Positions 8,746 to 21,038 of a stretch of DNA of 64,000 bases are shown piece after piece. The first letter of the stretch is position 1. The number at the start of each line of letters is the position of its first letter. The position numbers and the translations under genes were made by a program. Source of the DNA: JACRAR01 sp041674385 (lineage in GTDB: Bacteria > Pseudomonadota > Gammaproteobacteria > Burkholderiales > Rhodocyclaceae). Location of the stretch: contig JBAYVU010000007.1 of the NCBI GenBank assembly GCA_041674385.1, positions 34,794-98,793 of the forward strand, read 5' to 3'. The notes below the pieces were generated by a model. That model worked only from the letters and a program-made list of their open reading frames with translations, was not told the DNA's origin and ran no database searches.

Positions 8746-11385
8746 CTAGATTCGCTGTGCCACCCAGTCGCTGACCGAAGCCAGCGCCTGTGCAAGCTTA
8801 TCCGGTTCGCTGCCGCCGGCCTGTGCCATGTCGGGGCGGCCGCCGCCCTTGCCGCCAACCTGGCGGGCGACCGAGTTGACCAGTTCGCCGGCCTTCATTT
8901 TCGCCGTCAGGTCTGGAGTCACGCCGGCAATCAGCGCCGCCTTGCCGTCGACCGCGCTGCCCAACACGATTACCGCGCTCTTCAGCTTGTCCTTGAGTTT
9001 GTCCAGCGTCTCGCGCAGCGCCAGCGCATCCGCGCCTTCGAGCTGGGCGGCGAGCACCTTGACGCCTTTGACGTCGACGGCCTGGCTGGCGAGGTCGTCG
9101 CCCTGCGTCGCTGCGTGTTTGGACTTCAAGCGTGCCAGTTCTTTTTCCAGTGCCTTGATCCCATCGAGCAGCTGAGCCAGCCGGGAGGCAGCCAACTGCG
9201 GCTGGGTTTTCATCTGCGCGGCGACTTCGCCGAGTTGCTTGTCGAGTTGCTGCACAAACGTCAGCGCATTGGCGCCGGTGAGCGCCTCGACGCGCCGGAT
9301 GCCGGCCGCCACGCCGCTCTCGGCAACGATCTTGAACAAGCCGATATCGCCGCTGCGTTTGACGTGCGTGCCGCCGCAGAGTTCGGTCGAATACTTGCCC
9401 ATGCCGATGACGCGCACTTCGTCGCCGTATTTTTCGCCAAACAGCGCCATGGCGCCAAACTTGATGGCATCGTCATAGGACATGGTGCGCGAGCAGACTT
9501 CCTCATTGCGCTGGATTTCGCGATTGACCAGCGCCTCGACGCGCGCAATCTCCTCCGCCGTCATTGGCTGGGGATGGGAAAAGTCGAAACGCGTGCGCTT
9601 GGCGTCGACCAGCGAGCCTTTCTGCTGCACATGCTTGCCCAGCACTTCGCGCAGTGCGGCGTGCAGCAGGTGGGTGGCCGAATGGTTCCACGCCGTATGG
9701 CTGCGCGCGGCGGCATTCACGCGCGCCACGACGCGTTCGCCGACGGCCAGCGCACCGGCCTTGAGCGTGCCCTGGTGGCCGAACACATCGGCCTGGATTT
9801 TCTGCGTGTCCGCGACCTCGAACAGCGTGGTGCAAACGTGTGCCCCTGAGGGTGCCGTGCCGCGTAACAGTTCGCCGCAGTCGCCGACCTGGCCGCCGGA
9901 TTCGGCATAGAACGGGGTACGGTCCAGCACCACGATGCCTTCTTCGCCAGCCTTCAGTTCGTTAACCCGCGTACCGTCGCGATACAACGCCAGCACCGCG
10001 GCTTCTTCCTCCAGCGTGTCGTAGCCGCGAAAGTCGGTCGGCAGGCCGTCGTATTCGAGGCTGCCCTTCATCTTGAAAGTGGATGCCGCACGCGCCATCT
10101 CGCGCTGACGCTGCATCGCTTGCTCGAAGCCGGATTCGTCCACCGCCACGCCACGCTCGCGGCAGATGTCGGCGGTCAGGTCGAGCGGGAAGCCGTGGGT
10201 ATCGTAGAGCTTGAAGGCGGTTTCGCCATCGAGCGCTATCGTTCCGCCTGCCAGGGCCGTATCGAGGATATCCATGCCGTGTTCAATCGTCTCGCCGAAA
10301 CGTTCCTCCTCCTGGCGCAATATGGACATCACCTGCCCGCGTGCCGCTACCAGTTCGGGATAGGCGGCGCCCATGACGGCGCACAGATCGTCCACCAGTT
10401 TGTGGAAGAACGGCTGCTTGCGGCCGAGTTGGTAGCCGTGGCGGATGGCGCGCCGGATGATCCGGCGCAGCACGTAGCCGCGCCCGTCGGAGCCCGGAAT
10501 CACTCCGTCGACGATCAGGAAGGAGCAGGCACGGATATGGTCGGCGATGACCTTGAGGGAGTTGTTGGCGATATCCCGACAATCGGTCGCGCGCGCGGCG
10601 GCCTTGATCAGCTGCTGGAACAGGTCGATCTCGTAATTGCTATGGACGTGCTGCATGACCGCAGCGATGCGCTCCAGGCCCATGCCGGTATCGACGCTGG
10701 GCTTGGGCAGCGGGTGCAGCACGCCGGCCTCGTCGCGGTTGAACTGCATGAACACCAAGTTCCATATCTCGATATAGCGGTCGCCGTGTTCGTCCTTGGA
10801 GCCGGGCGGACCGCCCCAGATATCCGGGCCATGGTCGTAGAAAATCTCGCTGCACGGGCCGCACGGGCCGGTATCGGCCATCTGCCAGAAATTGTCGGAG
10901 GCATACTTGGCGCCCTTGTTGTCGCCGATGCGGACGATGCGCTGCGTCGGCACGCCGACCTCGTTGGCCCATATTTCATAAGCTTCGTCGTCCTCGGCAT
11001 AGACGGTGACCCACAGCTTGTCGGCCGGCAATCGATAGATTTCGGTCAGCAGTTCCCAGGCGTAATGGATCGCGTCGCGTTTGAAATAATCGCCGAAGCT
11101 GAAGTTGCCGAGCATCTCGAAGAAGGTATGGTGGCGCGCGGTGTAGCCGACGTTTTCGAGATCGTTATGCTTGCCCCCGGCGCGCAGGCTGCGCTGCGAG
11201 GAGGTGGCGCGGGTGTAGGCGCGCTTGTCCTTGCCGGTGAACACGTCCTTGAACTGAACCATGCCGGAGTTGGTGAACAGCAACGTCGGATCGTTACCGG
11301 GCACCAGCGGGCTGGAAGCGACGATGGTGTGTCCCTTGGACGCGAAGTAGTCGAGGAATTTCTGGCGGATTTCGGCGCTGTTCAT
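8746..11385 (-). CDS. alaS: Alanyl-tRNA synthetase
   Basis: AlaS charges tRNA-Ala and edits mischarged Ser and Gly. The 879-residue protein has the class II core beginning MNSAEIRQKFLDYFASKGH, with FTNSGMVQFKDVFTG and the R-rich motif 2 region RHHTFFEMLGNFSFGDYFK. The editing-domain zinc site is visible as HSATHLLHAALR and CGGTHVKRSGDIGLFKI. The C-terminal C-Ala domain follows, with the glycine-rich GGKGGGRPDMAQAGG. ATG at 11385 matches the family start; an upstream in-frame start at 11415 is not needed. Full length for the family. Confidence 0.98.
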   Translation of the reverse strand: MNSAEIRQKFLDYFASKGHTIVASSPLVPGNDPTLLFTNSGMVQFKDVFTGKDKRAYTRATSSQRSLRAGGKHNDLENVGYTARHHTFFEMLGNFSFGDYFKRDAIHYAWELLTEIYRLPADKLWVTVYAEDDEAYEIWANEVGVPTQRIVRIGDNKGAKYASDNFWQMADTGPCGPCSEIFYDHGPDIWGGPPGSKDEHGDRYIEIWNLVFMQFNRDEAGVLHPLPKPSVDTGMGLERIAAVMQHVHSNYEIDLFQQLIKAAARATDCRDIANNSLKVIADHIRACSFLIVDGVIPGSDGRGYVLRRIIRRAIRHGYQLGRKQPFFHKLVDDLCAVMGAAYPELVAARGQVMSILRQEEERFGETIEHGMDILDTALAGGTIALDGETAFKLYDTHGFPLDLTADICRERGVAVDESGFEQAMQRQREMARAASTFKMKGSLEYDGLPTDFRGYDTLEEEAAVLALYRDGTRVNELKAGEEGIVVLDRTPFYAESGGQVGDCGELLRGTAPSGAHVCTTLFEVADTQKIQADVFGHQGTLKAGALAVGERVVARVNAAARSHTAWNHSATHLLHAALREVLGKHVQQKGSLVDAKRTRFDFSHPQPMTAEEIARVEALVNREIQRNEEVCSRTMSYDDAIKFGAMALFGEKYGDEVRVIGMGKYSTELCGGTHVKRSGDIGLFKIVAESGVAAGIRRVEALTGANALTFVQQLDKQLGEVAAQMKTQPQLAASRLAQLLDGIKALEKELARLKSKHAATQGDDLASQAVDVKGVKVLAAQLEGADALALRETLDKLKDKLKSAVIVLGSAVDGKAALIAGVTPDLTAKMKAGELVNSVARQVGGKGGGRPDMAQAGGSEPDKLAQALASVSDWVAQRI

Positions 11386-11576
11386 GGAATGCTCATCAGT
11401 CCTGGCGGAAAGCACAATTTTAGCATCCCCGTTCCTGCCGGCAGGTCAATAGTGTGGAGAGGACGGGCGTACCGGCAGAAAGGCCATGCGGCGAATTTTT
11501 TCTCGGGGAGGGTCTCGCGGAGATCAGGCGCCGTTAAATTTGACGGCCGCCTAAGAACGGCGGCTCGATTTGAATA

Positions 11577-12386
11577 TCATATTTTGCCGGCCAGGCGTTC
11601 GCTTTCCACTTTGTTGATGTAGCGGAGCAGCAGAGTCTGCATCGGGGTCGGCAATTTCAAGAACTGGCAGCCGGAGCGTTTGACGGCCCTGCCGCCGCTG
11701 AGGTTGGCGGAGTAAATGCTGCGTACCTGCAACGTCGCAATGATATGTTCTCCTGAAGGCAGATCGATGCGGCAGTTTGGGAATTCCTTGTTGACCTCGA
11801 AGTCGATGCCCTCGAGCGGCACGACCAAAGTCAAACCCCGGCCGCTGATATTGACGATATTGAGTTCGTGGTTGAGCGTCGAACCATCGGTTTGTTGGAC
11901 CGGGATGAGGCAAATCAGCGGATTGCCTTTGGGCACGGACAAGCGGTAGTAGTCGCGTCGCTGCAGACGAATCAGGGTGGCGGGAATGGCGCCTTGAAAT
12001 GCAGTGCCCTCGCCAAACCGAACCAGATTGACGCCATCCAGAACGAACTGGATCTTGATTTTTCCCTGGTTGGAGACGCAGATCAGCTTGCTGCACAATT
12101 GCGCGCGCCGGTTCAATGCCTTGCTGCTGTCGAGGGCAAGTGTCAGGTGGTTGTTTTCGTCATCGATACCGAGCAGCGAGGTCAGCAGAAAATCCAGACT
12201 GTCATTGAGATAGGCGGTGATGCTTGCGCCATTTTTCAGCAAGCCGCGCAGAATCAGGATCATCTCGTCCTGCGAGGTGACCTCGTATTTGCTGTAGTTG
12301 CCGTCAACCTCTTGCAGCGATATTCTCAGATCCTGAGGGTTGTTTTCCGGCGCCAGCTTTCCATTTTCTGTCGGATGATTTTCCAT
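11577..12386 (-). CDS. ycgR: YcgR-like flagellar brake protein (YcgR-N + PilZ)
   Basis: A 269-residue cytoplasmic protein with an N-terminal YcgR-N-type domain (about 35-130) and a C-terminal PilZ domain (about 135-255). The c-di-GMP binding arginine motif appears as RLQRRDYYRL and is followed by the second motif region NIVNISGRGLTLV. In YcgR this arrangement lets c-di-GMP bind and slow the flagellar motor. The gene is divergent from a second PilZ gene across 215 bp. The symbol is by architecture; no flagellar gene lies in the window to support it. Confidence 0.85.
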   Translation of the reverse strand: MENHPTENGKLAPENNPQDLRISLQEVDGNYSKYEVTSQDEMILILRGLLKNGASITAYLNDSLDFLLTSLLGIDDENNHLTLALDSSKALNRRAQLCSKLICVSNQGKIKIQFVLDGVNLVRFGEGTAFQGAIPATLIRLQRRDYYRLSVPKGNPLICLIPVQQTDGSTLNHELNIVNISGRGLTLVVPLEGIDFEVNKEFPNCRIDLPSGEHIIATLQVRSIYSANLSGGRAVKRSGCQFLKLPTPMQTLLLRYINKVESERLAGKI

Positions 12387-12601
12387 GCATTAACTTCCCG
12401 GAAGTTTGGGTAGTCTAAGCTATCTTGGCAAAATTGAATAAATTCTCGCCGGCTAACCTGTCAGAAATGCGCAGGCTGACCAAACACCGCAAAAAGACCG
12501 CAAAAAAGTGAGCCACTTCACAGCATTATTGCTGCAATTTATAGAAAATCAACGCGTGCAGAAGGCACGCACGGCTGAAATTCTATGCCAACACATTTGA
12601 C

Positions 12602-13045
12602 ATGACAATGAATCGAACTGCGGCGCGATATCATGTTCGTTGGAGAATTGCGCTAATTTATGACGAGGCTGAGCATAAACCTACCTACCACGGAAGAACT
12701 TACGATCTGACGCGGGTGGGCACCGGCATGCTGACTCACAAGGACGTATTCTCCGAATCTCCGGTGGCGGTTCTCTTGGCCATTCCTGGGCTGCATAAAA
12801 ACGCCAAACCACAAGTAATAGAAATCAAGGCACGACAGATTTACTCGGTGTACTCTGGCGAAACTTACTGTTTCCGTCTCGGCCTGGAATTTATGCATTT
12901 CAAGGGCGATGGCCTGCAGATACTTGAAGAAGGATTAAGTCACTACCATCCGATAATCGAGTTGCCGGACTATGACCCTTTCCCCACCATTTTCGGCAAC
13001 GCGGAAGCCAATCAAACGCTCCAGAATCTGGATTTCGTAGCATAA
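12602..13045 (+). CDS. PilZ domain protein
   Basis: A 147-residue single-domain protein. RYHVRWR near residue 9 matches the RxxxR c-di-GMP motif, but the usual (D/N)xSxxG is replaced by YDLTRVGTGM, so affinity for c-di-GMP is uncertain. There are in-frame ATGs at 12602 and 12608 and no strong Shine-Dalgarno at either. It is divergent from the YcgR-like gene and convergent with the hydrolase gene (1-bp gap). Base composition is slightly more AT-rich than its neighbours. Role unknown; likely a c-di-GMP effector or a degenerate relative. Confidence 0.75.
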   Translation: MTMNRTAARYHVRWRIALIYDEAEHKPTYHGRTYDLTRVGTGMLTHKDVFSESPVAVLLAIPGLHKNAKPQVIEIKARQIYSVYSGETYCFRLGLEFMHFKGDGLQILEEGLSHYHPIIELPDYDPFPTIFGNAEANQTLQNLDFVA

Positions 13046-13046
13046 G

Positions 13047-13910
13047 CTAGTCATAATGCGCCGACGCACCGTGGCTGACACGGCGTTGTATGAAGTCGAT
13101 GACTGCGGCGCTGAACGCCGTATTCCGATCCCCAGCCACCATATGGTGCGCCCCCTGGATGAGAGAATATTCCGCCGTCGGCACCAGCTCAAGAAAGTCC
13201 CGCACGCTTTCGTCGTTGATCACCTCGCTGTTGCCGCCGCGCACCAGCAGCGTGGGCGCTTGGATGTTCTTGGCAGCGGAGGAAAACCGTTGATAATTGT
13301 CGATTCCCAGCGAGGTGGCGCCGAACATGATGTTCGGATCCCAATGCCAGTGGAGACGGCCATCCTTTCCGGGACGTAGATTCTTCAGCAAGCCCGAATA
13401 ATCTGTCGGACGAGGGCGATGAGGCAGATAGCTTGCCACTGCATCGGCGGCTTCGTCCAGTGAGGCATAGCCTTGGGGTGCGCTGCGCATGAAGTTAATG
13501 ATGTTATCCGAGCCGGCCGGATTTAAACGTGGCGCCACATCTACCAGCACTAAGGCGGTCGCGATCTGGGTGGCATATTCTCCGGCAGCCAACAGCGCGG
13601 TCAGTCCGCCCAGCGATGCGCCGATGAGGCTTGCGGGCCTCCCGAGTGTTGCGCATACCGCGAGCAGGTCGGCGACGAAGAGATCGATAACGTAGACGCC
13701 GTCTGGCGACCAGTCGCTATCGCCATGTCCGCGCAGATCGAGAGAGACAACGTAGAAACCATTATCCGCCAGGGCGGCGGCTGTTTCTCCCCAGGAAAAA
13801 CGGGTTTGTCCGCCACCGTGTAACAGAATGACGGGCGGGTTTGCAGGGTTTCCGCCAACGTCGGCAGCCAGTTTCAGTCCATTTAGACCAAGGAATTGTG
13901 TGGGGTGCAT
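13047..13910 (-). CDS. Alpha/beta hydrolase
   Basis: A 287-residue alpha/beta-hydrolase-fold protein. The oxyanion-hole HGGGQTRFSW, the strand VVSLDLRGHGDSDW, the nucleophile elbow GASLGG (Ser at about 97), a late Asp region and the catalytic His in IQGAHHMVAGDRN are all visible. No signal peptide. Substrate is not evident; lipase, esterase or haloalkane-type activities all use this layout. It converges on the PilZ gene and is followed upstream by a 190-bp spacer before pcm. Confidence 0.85.
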   Translation of the reverse strand: MHPTQFLGLNGLKLAADVGGNPANPPVILLHGGGQTRFSWGETAAALADNGFYVVSLDLRGHGDSDWSPDGVYVIDLFVADLLAVCATLGRPASLIGASLGGLTALLAAGEYATQIATALVLVDVAPRLNPAGSDNIINFMRSAPQGYASLDEAADAVASYLPHRPRPTDYSGLLKNLRPGKDGRLHWHWDPNIMFGATSLGIDNYQRFSSAAKNIQAPTLLVRGGNSEVINDESVRDFLELVPTAEYSLIQGAHHMVAGDRNTAFSAAVIDFIQRRVSHGASAHYD

Positions 13911-14102
13911 AAGAACTCAGGTAGGGTATTGTCAAATGCTAAATTGGCGATAAATCTCAACGGGAGTCAGAGTACAACAAACATGCCAGCGTACCGTTCT
14001 ATTTTGGCGACAAGACCGGTGTCTGGCCGAACTTTATCATCACCAGTCCTTCGTCGCCAAAACCGGCATCGGCGATTACCAGCGAGCGCTATGTCCGAGC
14101 GG

Positions 14103-14762
14103 TTATACGGATGATCGCGTGAATGGCACAAACGCCACTGGCAATACCTCGCGGGAACTGACCGCGCCTCCCGCGGATTTTTCCACCAGGCGCAAATCCT
14201 GGGAACCGTAGGCGGTTCCAATCGGTATGACCATCCTGCCACCAGGCTTCAGTTGATCGAGCAGGGGTTGCGGGATTGCTTTGGCGCAGGCAGTCACGAT
14301 GATCCCGTCGTAAGGTGCCGACTCCGGCCAGCCTCCATAGCCATCGCCAGCATGGACTTCGACGTTGCTTACGCCCAGCGCAGCCAGCGTTTTCGCAGCA
14401 CGCACGGCAAGTGCGGCGACGATCTCGACGGTGATCACGCGTCGCACCAGTCTGGCCAGCACTGCCGCCTGATATCCTGAACCGGTCCCGATTTCAAGGA
14501 TCGTGTCATTCTCCTGCGGCAACAGCAATTGGGTCATCAGCGCAACTATGAACGGCTGCGATATGGTTTGTCCGAAACCCACCGGCAGCGGCTGATTGGC
14601 GTAAGCGAGATGTGCGCATTCGTCGGGAACGAACGCTACGCGAGGAGTCAGTTGCAAGGCTTCGACGACTTTCGGCTCGATTGCGGAGATGCCCGTCCAG
14701 TCACGGGAATCGCGGGTTTCGAACTGGATTTGATCGATCATCCGCGCAACAGTGGAAAGCAT
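14103..14762 (-). CDS. pcm: Protein-L-isoaspartate O-methyltransferase
   Basis: A 219-residue SAM-dependent methyltransferase of the PCMT family, which repairs isoaspartyl damage in proteins. The segment PLPVGFGQTISQPFIVALMTQLL and the SAM motif ILEIGTGSGYQAAVLARLV are characteristic, followed by GDGYGGWPESAPYDGIIVTACA and IPQPLLDQLKPGGRMVIPIG. Start is uncertain between ATG at 14762 and ATG at 14741; neither has a strong ribosome site. The N-terminal part is divergent from the E. coli enzyme. The gene lies alone on this strand, with a decayed fragment just upstream. Confidence 0.85.
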   Translation of the reverse strand: MLSTVARMIDQIQFETRDSRDWTGISAIEPKVVEALQLTPRVAFVPDECAHLAYANQPLPVGFGQTISQPFIVALMTQLLLPQENDTILEIGTGSGYQAAVLARLVRRVITVEIVAALAVRAAKTLAALGVSNVEVHAGDGYGGWPESAPYDGIIVTACAKAIPQPLLDQLKPGGRMVIPIGTAYGSQDLRLVEKSAGGAVSSREVLPVAFVPFTRSSV

Positions 14763-14769
14763 GTCATCA

Positions 14770-14939
14770 CTCTGGATTCGTCAATATCCGGATACCAGCA
14801 TTTCAGTGCCCCATTTACGACTGGGCATTGCCGGACGCATATGCTGAATCTCCCCGTCCAGAAACCATTGCGGTCATACAGGTGCCAGGGCAGGGGGGCC
14901 GATGGGGATATCCGCAAGGCTGACAGGTTGAAGGTTCAT
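14770..14939 (-). pseudogene. Decayed N-terminal fragment of a signalling protein
   Basis: From ATG at 14939 (with a GGAG about 12 bases upstream) the minus strand reads MNLQPVSLADIPIG and then stops early. A one-base shift at about 14898 restores LPWHLYDRNGFW. The combined string resembles the N-terminus PxSxxDIxIGxPLPWxLYDxxG found on many betaproteobacterial HD-GYP and PilZ proteins. No open frame continues downstream. I read it as a frameshifted remnant of a c-di-GMP related gene at the 3' edge of the hydrogenase-signalling operon. Family assignment is from memory of the pattern and is tentative. Confidence 0.4.
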
Positions 14940-14975
14940 GATGAACGGAACTCCAGAATTTTATGGTTTCCGCTG

Positions 14976-16598
14976 TCAGTCAAGAACCGGGTCAAGGCTG
15001 TCGACTTCGGAGTAACGCGGCAGCGTCACGGTGATCGTGGTCTGGTTTTCCGCGTCGGAAACCCTTAGGGCAATTGTGCCGTTTTGCGCCTCGGCGAGCA
15101 ACCGGGCCGAATAGGTTCCGAGCCCCGTCCCGCCGCGTTTTTCATGCGTAACGAACTTGTTGAAGAAACGTTCGCGAATCTCCGCTGGAACCGCACCCTT
15201 GTTCTGGATTACGATGCGCAGCGGCATTTCATCAGCCATGGTGATATTCACACGGCTTCTTTCAGGGGCGGCTTCGCAGGCATTCTTGATCAGGTTCTGG
15301 AACATCGAATAGCACAGCATGGCGTCGCCCAGGACTTGCGGAGGTTCATCGCCGTCCGGTTCGTAGGTGTCTGCGGCGATGGTGATCTGTTTCTCGGCGA
15401 ATGTCGTCCGCGATACCTTGACGATCCGGCGCAGGATGTCGCCGATCTTTACCGGTTTGGCGTCGAGTTTGAAGCGTCCGGTCTCGATCTTGAAGAGCTC
15501 AGAGGAGAGGTTGATCATGTTGAGTACCTGCAACGTGGTCTCCTCGACCATATGCAGCTTTTCGACCTGCTGCTTGCGGTTCAGTGATTCATCGTCCACC
15601 AGGGACTGTACCAGTCCGATTACGCCGGCCAGCGGCCCCTTGATATCGTGGCGGGTGATGTGTTCGACGTCTTCGCGCAGGCGCGCCACCTCGAGCATGC
15701 TGTCGTAATTCGCCTGCAATTGTTTGTGCAATTCGACGTAGCGCAGAAAGTTGCGTACGCGCGGCTTGAGCACTTCGGGATCAATCGGCTTGGTGACGAA
15801 ATCTACCGCTCCCAGTTCCAGCCCCTTGAGGCGCACTTCATCACCGGTCATCGCGGTGACGAAAATCACCGGAATGTTTTCCGAGGTGGGGTGCTCGCGC
15901 ATTCGGCGGGCAACTTCAAAGCCATCCATGCCGGGCATCATGATATCGAGCAGAACCAGATCCGGCGGGTTGTTCGACTGGCAAATTTCCAGGGCTTTCT
16001 CGCCGCTTTGCGCGATGCGTACGCGATACGTGTCCTTGAACATGTGCAAAAGGAGATGCAGATTCGCCGGCGCATCGTCCACCACGAGAATCGTCGGTCG
16101 TGCCGGATCCGCCTCCTGGGGGCGTGGATCGGCGGGCGCGACAGGGGGCGTCGCCGCCTGAAGTGGCGCCGCATCCTTGGTGGGACTCTCCGCGCGGGTC
16201 GGCGACGCTGAGCGTGATTGCGGTGTCACCGCCTTGGCTATGCGCATCCCCAGGCTTTCCGCGGTATAGGGCTTGACCAGCAGGCCGCTGACACCGTTGG
16301 CAATGGCCTCCGCGACGTGCTCGCGCGCGGCTTCGGCAGTGATCATGACGAAAGGCAGGCGCGCCAGGCGCTCATCGGCACGTACCGCCTTGAGCAGTTC
16401 GAGCCCGGTCATGACGGGCATGTTCCAGTCGGAAAGCACGACGTCCACCGGCTGCGTCTTCAGCACGCGCAAAGCGTCCGCACCGTTGCTGGCGGTCATG
16501 ATGTTGCTGGCTCCCAGCACGCGCAGCTGCGACGAAGTGACCTGGCGCATGGCCTCAAGGTCATCGACGACGAGAAATATGCTCTGTTTGTCGATCAT
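14976..16598 (-). CDS. REC-REC-histidine kinase (copy 1)
   Basis: A 540-residue soluble protein with two receivers at the N-terminus and a kinase at the C-terminus. REC1 (about 5-125) has VVDDLEA and the acceptor in LSDWNMP; REC2 (about 165-290) has ILVVDDAPANL and LLDIMMPGMDG. The kinase H-box is ITRHDIKGPLAGVIG (about 315), followed by an ATPase domain with NLIKNACEAAP and GGTGLGTYSARLL. It overlaps the HD-GYP gene by 4 bp. It is closely similar in order and sequence to the protein at 24934-26526. With two inputs and its own kinase it may integrate phosphorelays rather than sense directly; that is inference. Confidence 0.92.
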   Translation of the reverse strand: MIDKQSIFLVVDDLEAMRQVTSSQLRVLGASNIMTASNGADALRVLKTQPVDVVLSDWNMPVMTGLELLKAVRADERLARLPFVMITAEAAREHVAEAIANGVSGLLVKPYTAESLGMRIAKAVTPQSRSASPTRAESPTKDAAPLQAATPPVAPADPRPQEADPARPTILVVDDAPANLHLLLHMFKDTYRVRIAQSGEKALEICQSNNPPDLVLLDIMMPGMDGFEVARRMREHPTSENIPVIFVTAMTGDEVRLKGLELGAVDFVTKPIDPEVLKPRVRNFLRYVELHKQLQANYDSMLEVARLREDVEHITRHDIKGPLAGVIGLVQSLVDDESLNRKQQVEKLHMVEETTLQVLNMINLSSELFKIETGRFKLDAKPVKIGDILRRIVKVSRTTFAEKQITIAADTYEPDGDEPPQVLGDAMLCYSMFQNLIKNACEAAPERSRVNITMADEMPLRIVIQNKGAVPAEIRERFFNKFVTHEKRGGTGLGTYSARLLAEAQNGTIALRVSDAENQTTITVTLPRYSEVDSLDPVLD

Positions 16599-17749
16599 GT
16601 TGCGCCGGCCTTTACCAGATAGTCCTTCTTCTTGCCCATGTCGGCGTCGGAATCCGCAAAGCGCTGGGCGATGGTGCGAAATTCCCCCTGGATCTCGACG
16701 AAGGCGTCAATGATGTCGGGGTCGAAATGCGTGCCGCGGCCGTCGACCATGATCAGCACCGCCGTCTCATGCGCCATGCCTTCCTTATACACGCGCCGGC
16801 TGATCAAAGCATCATAGACATCGGCCACCGCCATCAATCGCGCCGAAAGCGGAATGTCTTCACCGGCAAGTCCATGCGGATAGCCGCTGCCGTCCCACTT
16901 CTCCTGGTGCGAAAGCGCGATATGCTTGGCAAAGGCAAGAAAATCGGCGTTGGTTCCCAGTGCGTTCTGCGCATATTCGATGGCGTCGCGTCCCAGTGTG
17001 GTGTGCGTCTTCATGATCTCGAATTCGTGCGGCTCAAAGCGGCCAGTGTTCAGCAGGATGCGGTCAGGAATGCCCACTTTGCCGATGTCATGAAGCGGCG
17101 CCGTCTTGAACAGCAAATCGATGTTGGCGTCCGTCAGGAACCAGGCATAGCGCAGATGGTGGCGCAGTTTCTCGGCCAGCGCCTTGACGTAGTATTGCGT
17201 GCGGCGGATATGATTGCCGGTGTCCGAATCGCGCGTTTCCGCCAGAAAGGCCATGGCAAGAATGGTGAGGTCCTGGTTCGCCATCACTTCGCGCGTGCGC
17301 TTGGCGACCTCCTGCTCAAGAAACTCGTTGTTATCGCGCAGAAAATCCGCCATCTTCTTCTGCATCAGATGGGTCTTGACGCGCGCCATGACGATGGGTG
17401 GGCTGATGGGCTTGGTGATGTAATCGACGGCCCCCAGTTCCAGCCCTATCCTCTCGTCGTCAACTTCCGTCTTGGCGGTCAGGAAGATCACCGGAATATG
17501 GCGCATCTTGTCGTCGGCCATGATCCGCCGGCACACCTCGTGGCCATCCATTCCGGGCATCATGACATCGAGCAGGATCAGATCGGGAGGTGGGTCGGAA
17601 GCGGCGATTCTGAGCGCCTTTTCGCCATCGGTGGCGAGCTTGACCTTGTACTCGCTTTCGAGCAGCCTGTTCATCAGGGCAAGATTGGCCGGTGCGTCGT
17701 CCACGACCAATATCGTCGCTTTGTTTGGATACTCCGGCGCAAGCTTCAT
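16595..17749 (-). CDS. HD-GYP response regulator, c-di-GMP phosphodiesterase (copy 1)
   Basis: A 384-residue RpfG-type regulator. The receiver (about 10-125) has ILVVDDAP and acceptor D61 in LLDVMMPGMDG. A helical linker leads to an HD-GYP domain (about 165-350) with the metal-binding HD of HDIGKVGIPD (H220, D221) and the complete GYP signature HQEKWDGSGYP (289-291). All expected ligands are visible, so c-di-GMP hydrolysis is likely. It lies 23 bp after the hybrid kinase and overlaps the next gene by 4 bp, which makes it the obvious output of the hydrogenase-linked kinase. A close paralogue is at 26536-27696. Confidence 0.93.
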   Translation of the reverse strand: MKLAPEYPNKATILVVDDAPANLALMNRLLESEYKVKLATDGEKALRIAASDPPPDLILLDVMMPGMDGHEVCRRIMADDKMRHIPVIFLTAKTEVDDERIGLELGAVDYITKPISPPIVMARVKTHLMQKKMADFLRDNNEFLEQEVAKRTREVMANQDLTILAMAFLAETRDSDTGNHIRRTQYYVKALAEKLRHHLRYAWFLTDANIDLLFKTAPLHDIGKVGIPDRILLNTGRFEPHEFEIMKTHTTLGRDAIEYAQNALGTNADFLAFAKHIALSHQEKWDGSGYPHGLAGEDIPLSARLMAVADVYDALISRRVYKEGMAHETAVLIMVDGRGTHFDPDIIDAFVEIQGEFRTIAQRFADSDADMGKKKDYLVKAGAT

Positions 17750-17772
17750 AGGCGCATCTCTCTCTTCGATGG

Positions 17773-20581
<2,809 letters not shown>

Positions 20582-20598
<17 letters not shown>

Positions 20599-21025
20599 CG
20601 TCAGCGCTCTGCGTGGCAAGATGCAGGGCCAAACGCGCCGCCGTGCGAACGGCCTGCGCGCAGGCAGCGCCCTCGTGGCCGATGACCGTCACCGTCGGTG
20701 GCGGGGAGTCCAGCACCGCCGGCATGACTTTCAGCAGGTACGGCAAGCCGGCCGCATGATCGAAGCCGCTCGTGCATTGGCGTGCAACCTCATCAGCGGC
20801 GAGCAGGACAATCCGTCCCGGCGCGGTGAAGCCGGCAACGGCATCGACAAAGAACACGCGCCGACCATCTTCGAGATAGGGCAGCAAGCCGAGGCCGGCC
20901 AGGCCGCCATCGACGATGTCGACGTCCATGGGCACTGGCAGGGCCGCCAAACAGTCGTAGACGCGCGGCCCAAAGTCGTCGCCCTGCACCTGGCGGTTAC
21001 CCACGCAGATAATGCGCGCGGCCAT
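20582..21025 (-). CDS. [NiFe] hydrogenase maturation endopeptidase (M52)
   Basis: A 147-residue nickel-dependent protease of the HyaD/HybD/HupD family, which trims the C-terminus of the hydrogenase large subunit after Ni insertion. The N-terminal GNRQVQGDDFGPRVYD motif holds the first metal ligand (Asp17-18). VFFVDAV provides the second acid, and FDHAAGLPYLL the histidine. The ATG at 21025 gives MAARIICVGN, the normal family start. It begins 13 bp after the large-subunit stop and overlaps the downstream kinase gene by 17 bp. Its presence argues that the large subunit is processed, although the predicted cleaved peptide is only five residues. Confidence 0.9.
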
Positions 21026-21038
21026 TCCGGCGTTCCTG

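Noticed and set aside
13911..14122. Open plus-strand frame reading VPFYFGDKTGVWPNFIIT before pcm
   Set aside because: It has no start codon with a ribosome site, overlaps the pcm 3' end and matches no family I know; a decayed gene is possible but cannot be supported.
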